Assembly: GCA_032622095.1 (NCBI GenBank)
Contig: CP136064.1
Location: 145,959,797 to 146,023,796, forward strand
Length of the DNA stretch: 64,000 nt
Direction of reading: 5' to 3'
From: Siphonodentalium dalli
Taxonomy: Eukaryota; Mollusca; Scaphopoda; Gadilida; Siphonodentaliidae
This document shows, one piece after another, positions 56,862 to 64,000 of this stretch. The position numbers and the translations under genes were made by a program. The notes under the pieces were generated by a model. That model did not search any database. It was not told the origin of the DNA and saw only the letters and a list, made by a program, of their open reading frames with translations. The first letter of the stretch is position 1, and each line of letters begins with the position of its first letter.

Positions 56862-58799
56862 TTATATCAGATATAAACTTCTTAGGACCAAATTCTAATA
56901 CTTTCACGTTCTTTGGTGAAGCTCATGGTTCCGTATCATGGTTGGATCACTGCCTGTGTACCTCCTCTATTGACTCCACAATCGTTACAATGGATGTTAT
57001 CCACGATTATGTGGCATCAGATCATTTTCCATTGAATGTAACTTTGAGAACCGATCGTATTCCCGAGTGTACTTCGATTAAAAATTCTAACTCAAAAACA
57101 AGAATAAACTGGAAACATGCAAACGCAGAGCAGAAACATAACTATCATTCAATGACGGGGAGTTTACTGAGACAAATTAATCTTTCAAGAGACATTATCA
57201 GAGGGCCATCATCTGTCAGATTACTATGACTACAACTCAGACATTGATCAGGTATATGATCAAATTGCACAGGCGTTGACAGTGTCTGCTTCCAAATGTC
57301 TGACAGCTCAGGCAAGTTCTAACAATATATATTCTCCGATTCTTGGTTGGAACTCGAATGTCAAACGGCTACACGACAAAGCAAGAGATACCTTTGCTTT
57401 GTGGGTTCAACATGGAAAACCTAGACAGGGGAACAGTTACAACAGTATGTGTCGAAGTCGGGCCGAGTTCAAATACGCTTTGAGGAAATGCAAGATGAAT
57501 GCCGAACAAACGAAAACAGATGAAATTGCACACTGTTTTGACAGTAAAAATTATGGAGAATTTTGGAGATCTGTTTCAAAAGGAAACTCACCCGGGAATG
57601 CCTGCTCTGTTGTGGGGGGGGGGGGCGGGGGGGGGGGGGCAAACAGCGAAGAAGACATTTGCAAAATGTGGAGTGAACACTACCGAGATATATTTAGTAA
57701 AAGCAAAGAAGATATAACACAGATTAGTAATATTCACAAGACTGTTGAATGCTCAGATATACACATCTCCCAACAAGATGTTACAGATGCTTTCGGAAAA
57801 TTAGAATCAGGAAAATCTGCAGGGTCAGACGATATCACGGCATTTCATCTAAAACTGTGCGATGATTATATTAAATGCTGCCTATACAGTTGTTATTCAA
57901 CGCGATGTTGAAACATGGTCACCTTCCACCAGATATGCTGAAAGTGACTCTGGTACCTGTACTGAAAAACAAAACAGGTAATATTTCCGACAAAGAAAAC
58001 TATCGCCCAATTGCATTGTCATCTACAATCTCAAAGGTGCTGGAAATGATTCTGCTCACCAAGTGTTCTGATTGTTTATATACAACAGCCAATCAGTTTG
58101 GTTTTAAGAAAGGCCATCCAACAGATGGATGTGTGTTTGCATTAAAGGAGGTAATTCGACAGTATATCCAAAGACACGTACACCAGTTTTCGTGTGTTCT
58201 CTTGATATGACGCTAGCAAGGCGTTTGATCGGTAAACCACAAAACACTGCTGGAAATCCTGGATCAGAGATCTGTACCACCTGAACTCACCAGAATTCTT
58301 AATGATTGGTTTCATAACCAAACATATAACGTGCGCTGGGGACAACGTTTCTCAACTGGCTTCAAACCTAATAGTGGCGTTAGACAAGGCAGTATTTCGA
58401 GTCCCTACTTATTCAATGTATATACAAACTCGATTAGCGAGAGACTGAATGCATGCAATGTCGGTTGTGTTGTTGGTGGGGAGACCATCAATCATTTATG
58501 TTATGCTGATGATATGTGCATTATTGCCCCCTCGTTAGAGGGATTGAGACGTCTGTTGAGAATATGCGAAGAAGAAGTCTATAATATTGATTTGGCATAC
58601 AATGCAAAGAAGACCCAGGGGATGGCCTTTATCCCCAAATCCCGACCCATTAGGACATTTCCGAAACTATTTCTTGTAGGAAATTAAATTAAATTCGTTT
58701 CCACCTTCAAATATCTGGGACATATTCTCAACAGCGATCTTTCTTATGACAATGATATAATGCGCCTGATCAGTGTTCACGCTGGATCGAAACAAACTT
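56862..58799 (+). pseudogene. Same APE-type LINE, end of endonuclease and reverse transcriptase
   Basis: It continues with ISDINFLGPNSNTFTF, GSVSWLDHCL and YVASDHFPLNV (SDH, final catalytic motif of the endonuclease). The linker and reverse transcriptase follow: GKSAGSDDITAFHLK, NYRPIALSSTISKVLE, NQFGFKKGHPTDGCVF, GVRQGSISSPYLFNVYTN and LCYADDMCIIAPS. Frameshifts lie near 57220, 57890 and 58200; the last falls in the block with the first catalytic Asp (the ASKAFDR equivalent). A G run (57614-57639) adds a polyglycine stretch between GNACSVV and ANSEED. The coding sequence breaks near 58800 and resumes at about 61416. Confidence 0.9.
57614..57639. repeat. G-rich run inside LINE coding sequence
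   Basis: 26 nt, all G except C at 57626. It encodes a run of glycines in the open frame, which remains open on both sides. Confidence 0.9.
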
Positions 58800-61415
58800 T
58801 AGCCAAAAGTTTAGCCAAATGATAATTTTATTAGCCAAATGAAAAAAACTTTAGCCAAATGTTTTTTGGCCAAATTAAAAAAAACTTTGGCCAAATTAAA
58901 TCATCGTTTTCTGGTCGGTTCACAATTAATGACTAAAACGTAAAATCTAACAGACACAGGTAAAATACACAATAATTTAAATATTTTTTATGAAATAGAA
59001 GTATTTTTATATATATCATTTATTAAAAATTTATTAATCTTTATGTGAAAGAGTGATTGGGGGGGGGGGGGGGGGGGGTAACCCGGGATTTTAGTTTTAT
59101 ATCAATATCTTTTTTTAAATCATTAAATATTTATCCTTGCGAAAATATCTAAGTGACATCTGGAAACTAATAACTTAATATTGTTACGCCATTATCAAAT
59201 TACAATCTGTCATAAAAGCATGCAGCATATTATTTTGTCCGTATCGGTATTGACGACAAATAGCCACAAAATATCTGTCGTGATTCACATTTGGCTGATT
59301 AAGCTATTGTCTTACACTTGGTGCTCATAAACCTCGACCGACATAAATGCAATGTCATCATAAACATGCATTGTGCGGGAGTCCCGTGAGTGACCAGACA
59401 GACAATGGGGGATTATACAGATCAATTTGTTCCCGGTCAAATATTCTGATCAGGAAATTCTGCAAAGTTCTTCTCATGTTAAAATGTACTTATTTCACAT
59501 GTTTGTATCTTCTCTATACTGAGTCGTAATTTCGCTAAAATCCGGATTGAGAATCCGAAGCCGATTACGGGGGCGGGGCTAATTCCCGATTCTAGATCAG
59601 ATTTTGAAATCCACGTGGTCTCCGAAACTATGATTAATGTTCTCCCAGCGTCAAACATGGCTCATGTATTTGACACAAGTATCATTTGTATCTTATATTT
59701 ATAAAGTTCATGTTTGTTGTGAAAGTCATGCTTTTCTTCTATTTGTATATACACGGCACATAATTTGCTGTCAATCCGACTTAATCGCATCTTTTTTTTT
59801 CAAGTTAAAGTGTGTTTATTGATGATGGCAAGCATATCTAAACGTGACAGCTCTAGGCCTCCTGAATAAAATTTCCGAAGATGTTGTGAAGAACACACGA
59901 AACTTGTCAGTTGAACAGGGACGTGACGACAGGGGTTGATTGGGTGTCTCGACCCCCACCCCGAACTTTGGTACAATTTGCTAAGCTGTGCAGTCATTCA
60001 TACGTGAGGAAAATTAGGATTATTTTGACTAACTGTTTCAAATAATGATACGTACAAACAAACCCGATTTTAAATAAATACATATACAAACTTATGACTA
60101 ACTCGGGAGAGGTGGTGTCCAGTGATCTGTATATATGTTCAACTTGTTTTGGTAGTCATGTTGCTTTGCCATTACTAATTATTTATTTTTTCAGTGTAAT
60201 AATATATGGGAGAGGGGGTACCCTTAAGTGAGTCAGCACTTGTACCCCAATTTATTTGTGTGTATAAACAAATGTATGTGTTATATATCATGTGTTATCT
60301 AAATTTGACATATATTTGAAATAAATATATCTAAACTAAACTTTGGTACATTCCAGCATTCGGAAATTTCATGCATGACACAACATTAGTTGGACATTAA
60401 TTTGACACCACATATATAGGTTGTCATTGTTCTCATTGTTTGATTTTTTTTTTCAACCAGTAAAAGTTGGTAATTTTCCAATCTTGGTGTTTGTCAGGTT
60501 GGATATTTCCAAGGGGAGCAAATGGAATTATGCGAACCTGTGAGATTGATGTTTGGTTCAATGGGGGGGGGGGGGTGGGGGGGGGGGGGGGGGGTTGTGC
60601 AGTTGGCCTGAAATTTGAGGAAACATCTAACCACGTCCCTAGAACATATGTCTGTTGTCTATACATAGACTATTGTGCAAAACGACTGCATTTAACGAAA
60701 CAAAACATTTTCAAGATGAAACATGAAATTGCTATAAGACTAGATGATAGTACATACGTGTATCTGATAATCCATCGATATCATATATATATATAATCCT
60801 ACTATTTCTTGAATAAGAAGAAACATTATAATAACGAACACAGCAGAAGACATATCCATGCAGGTTCATATGAATTCGGTCAATGGTGACGTATCCGCCG
60901 AATTCGAAATCGACATGCGTTCGGGCGGTATTTATGGATGGAATTATGAAATGGACATATGAAAGTGACAATCAACAATGATTTAATTTTGCTTCGCCGT
61001 CAACCGAAGTGCTCCCCCAGCGTTACTATCAATCAGCGTTATTATTTGGCTAATTTCAGTAATATTCTCCCAGTTTACATTCAATAAAACAAATTTGTCT
61101 CCGCATTTAAAATTCTTTGGTATAGATCGTTTATATTCCTGCAATAATTTGTACACAAGAGACGGATTCTTATGTTTTATTGTGTTTTTAAACCTCCGAG
61201 GTGGCGAAATCTCGGTTTGTTTACATTATGAACATTTGAGTCCGTAATCGGAATCCAAATCCCAATCGGATTACCACGAAATTAGGATTACGGTCTGTTC
61301 GTTTACTGATTCTGCAAATTTGTGGTCTGTTCTTTTGCCGAACCAAGTCGTACGGGGACCAATCTGTAATCTGAATCCAGAATCTGAATCGGATTTTAGC
61401 GAAATAACGCCTCTG
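58800..61415. mobile_element. 2.6-kb insertion splitting the LINE; several repeats inside
   Basis: It starts with five copies of TTTAGCCAAA/TTTGGCCAAA (58790-58900). An inverted pair built on TTTCGCTAAAATCCG lies at about 59525 and 61395. G runs are at 59059-59078 (20 G) and 60563-60594 (one T). A left end like that of 51976-52720 is at about 60412. More than one insertion is probably present. No gene was found. Limits are set by where LINE coding stops and restarts, and the left one is uncertain by some tens of bases. Confidence 0.65.
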
Positions 61416-61813
61416 TGCTCACCTTTGGGTGAATTACACCAAACGTTGTTTTAATAAGTTAACAGTATGTTTTAATAATGCATATAGGAAGTTAATGGGA
61501 TATGAAAGAGCGTGCATGCAGTGCCAGTGGAATGTTTGTGAATGACAGAATGTGTTCGATTTCAGTGTTAGTGCGCAAGGGGATGTATCGGTTCCGAGAG
61601 AGAACGTCTAATTCTACAAATAATATACTATATGCCATTTATAATTCTGATTTGTTATTCAGCTCATACTTATTTCGTCATTGGAATAATCTACTTTATA
61701 TGTAATCTTTAATATAATCTCTATTATAATGTAACATATGTATGCTAAAATTGTGATATACTATATGGGCGCTTTATGCCTGATTCAAAATAAATAATAA
61801 AAAATAATAATAA
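61416..61813 (+). pseudogene. Same APE-type LINE, C terminus and A-rich tail
   Basis: Coding resumes with CAHLWVNYTKRCFNKLTVCF and NNAYRKLMGYERA. After a frameshift it gives SASGMFVNDRMCSISVLVRK, YRFRERTSNSTNNIL and FRHWNNLLYM, with a stop ending at 61705. The tail has ATGGGCGCTTTATGCCTGA and ends in AATAATAA repeats (about 61788-61813), the usual 3' end of this LINE type. Orientation, order and family agree with 55935-58799. Confidence 0.85.
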
Positions 61814-62039
61814 ACGCTTTGTCACCAGCTTGGAAAAGTGATGGAATGGCTTCGACGGTTTGACCTGAATATGTTTTAAAAGAGGGCTGTGTAGACATTT
61901 TCTATTTTGTTATGTCATCAGTGAATATGACTTTATGTATTCACAAATATATCTAGTTGTACTTGGGCTGCTAGGGTTTAGAAGTTTTTAAGAATTATAA
62001 AACGTTTTGAAGACTCTTGCGGTATAGCTGAATTCATTT
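61814..62039. other. Short gap between two LINEs
   Basis: Nothing recognised. Confidence 0.5.
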
Positions 62040-64000
62040 TTAAGTTATTAAATAAAATATTTCTTTGATGTATATGTTTAGAACAATTAAATAAAGTAAA
62101 AAATGTTCTTCACCCTCTAATGTGTTACACTGTAAATATTTCCGATCTTTTCTATCAGGTTTGGGTCTTTTACGTCTATCAGTTTCAACTGCCAAATTAT
62201 GGGCGAGATGTCTAGTCTGTGATTTTGGGATACCGACCTTCAGGTAATACCGACAATCAAACTTGGAATAAATCTTTCCATATAGTTGTAATTTATTGTC
62301 TCTCTCTTTAAATGATATATCAATTAGTTGATTTTGAATGTGCATTCTATAATGGTCATCCATCACCTTTCCCAAGCTAGTAGTATTTAAGGCCGTATCA
62401 TCAAGCTCAAATCGCTTTATTATGCAATCTATTCCTGCATACCATGAAGGGAATTCTTCTTGGAAAAGATCTTGGTCAAGTTCATAGACCTCCGCTGAGA
62501 AACGGTATAATGGAAGCTGTCTCAGTCGCAAATAATATTTTAAAGCTAATTTTGAAATGAAAACATATATGGGTTGTCTCCCAAGTTCACAAAGGCTTGC
62601 TTTGTTGGATGCTTTCCGACTGATACCCAAGATATATTTGCAAAAACGAGTATTAATCTTTTCAAATGGAGCTGTGTCTTTTATAAAGCCTTTCTCCGTG
62701 AAGCCACCCATCCAAATCTCAGACCCATAGACGAGAATTGGTTTAATGAGTGGTATCAAACAATTTAAAAGCGAGCTCTGTATTTGATATGTTAAAATCT
62801 AAAATTTTCGATTTAAGGGAAAAGACTGCTTTTAGAGCTTTATCAGCCATATTTTGAGCAGCATATTGTAGTGTTCCATTGTAAGAAACTGTCAATCCTA
62901 AATATTGATATCGCTCAACAATCTCGAGTTCAGTATTTGATAATTTGAACCTGAATTTCGAAAAGTCTTTTCTTTTTCCTACTGAAAATCATAACGTTTG
63001 TCTTAGTAGTGTTAATTTTAAAGCTTCCATTGTTCACAATAATTTTCAATAAGATCCAGACATGATTGCAAGCCTTCTTTACTCTCTGATAAAAGGATCA
63101 GGTCATCTGCATACATTAGAAAATTTGTTGATGTTGTTTTAAATTGAACAGTATCTGTTCTAAAGTTGCCGAGTTGAATAATTCAAATAAATCATTTGTA
63201 AATATATTGAAAAGAAGGGGACTCAAACTGGCACCGTATCTCACGCCTCTCATTGCTACCGCAGATTCTGATAACATGTGTCCTTTTCTTGAAATGAATT
63301 TGGGTTCAGAGTACATATGTTTAATAAGTTTATAGAAATGTCCACCTACTCCAATTTTCAACAATTTCTCAAATAACCCTTGCCTCCAAACAGAATCAAA
63401 AGCTTTTTAGAAGTAGAACTTTCAAAGCAAATATATGATCTGACGTCCTGTAATGAGCGAAAAACCTGCTTGAAATTTACATATACCGGTTTATTTGTTT
63501 CTAAAAAAGTATGCAAGCGTTTTTGTAGAAGGGACGTACACAGTTTCCCAAGACAATTACTGGTTAGACTTTGCGAATTATTGCATTCATTTAAATCCCC
63601 GCTTTTATGTAAAAAAGATATATTGACAATATTCCATCCCTCTGGAAATAAACTGTCAGATAAACTTCTATTGAATAGTCTTACAATAGCGGGCAGTATG
63701 ACATATCATTGCCCTTCTCAGAAATTCATTTATTAGCGTATCTAGGTCAGGTTGTTTGTTTGATTTAAGCTTGAGAATGCCACCCCCGAACTTCTTTACA
63801 TTTAAATGGGAAGTCAAGAGGATTATTTGATAATAAATTAGCTTCCAATTGATCCAGATTAGATTGGTTATCCTCATGCTTACCATATAGATCTGACATA
63901 TATTTTTTCCAAGTAGCAATATCAATTGGGTTTTCATGAGGTTCATTGTCTCTTAACTGGCTGATTTTATTCCAAAACTTCTTAGTATTCCTCCCCACTA
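62040..64000 (-). pseudogene. Second LINE, minus strand, runs off the right edge
   Basis: Reading leftward from 64000 the frames give KKFWNKISQLRDNEP, ILKLKSNKQPDLDTLINEFL, GVGGHFYKLIKHMYSEPKF, GVRYGASLSPLLFNIFTNDL, then MYADDLILLSESKEG (YADD, about 63100-63110). After further frame changes come LIKPILVYGSEIWMGG and CNTLEGEEHFLLY near 62060. The order matches a non-LTR reverse transcriptase and C terminus. At least four frame changes are present. The usual RQGDSLSP block reads RYGASLSP here, another sign of decay. The 5' part lies outside the window. Clade not assigned. Confidence 0.88.

Noticed and set aside
57614-57639. Polyglycine as a protein feature
   Set aside because: It is the product of a G run inside a decayed LINE frame.
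1-64000. tRNA, rRNA or other structured RNA genes
   Set aside because: None recognised by eye; a covariance-model scan would be decisive.

Overview
This is nuclear DNA of a metazoan, most likely a marine invertebrate. It has spliced exons with GT-AG borders, very long introns, many kinds of retrotransposon and DNA-transposon remains, and diverged interspersed repeats. I cannot name the phylum. Satellite-cored elements with a unit near 164 bp recall the pearl elements of bivalves, but that resemblance is from memory and untested.

The only host gene I recognise is DDOST (OST48, 48-kDa subunit of the ER oligosaccharyltransferase), on the minus strand. Five exons join in one reading frame: exon 1 at 54907-55057, exon 2 at 26886-26996, exon 3 at 23223-23309, exon 4 at 12114-12217 and exon 5 at 9537-9631. 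They encode the first 182 residues, signal peptide included. The remaining exons must lie beyond the left edge. Intron 1 is 27.9 kb, intron 3 is 11.0 kb and intron 5 is at least 9.5 kb, so almost the whole window to the left of 55 kb is intron.

Intron 5 (1-9536) holds a broken Penelope-like element, palindromes, and a satellite-cored element (164-bp units) interrupted by a 1.18-kb hAT-type element with an 8-bp target duplication. Intron 3 holds a second such element, split by a 5.57-kb hAT-type element that itself carries a third satellite-cored element, followed by the 3' end of a Ty1/copia element. Intron 2 holds an L1/Tx1-like LINE. Intron 1 holds a hAT-type element, a foldback, a LINE truncated at its YADD motif next to minisatellites, a 7.9-kb TIR-bounded region with nested insertions, a CR1/L2-like LINE broken by a TA-flanked GC-rich MITE, a TTAA-flanked MITE and other repeats.

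Upstream of DDOST (55058-64000) I see no host gene. There is one long APE/RT LINE, split by a MITE and a 2.6-kb insertion, and a second LINE on the minus strand running off the right edge. All mobile-element coding regions are broken, and no intact transposase or reverse transcriptase is present. The most unusual items are the satellite-cored elements with a readable empty site, a transposon-like insert whose termini are inverted minisatellites (42142-42995), and several layers of insertion within insertion.
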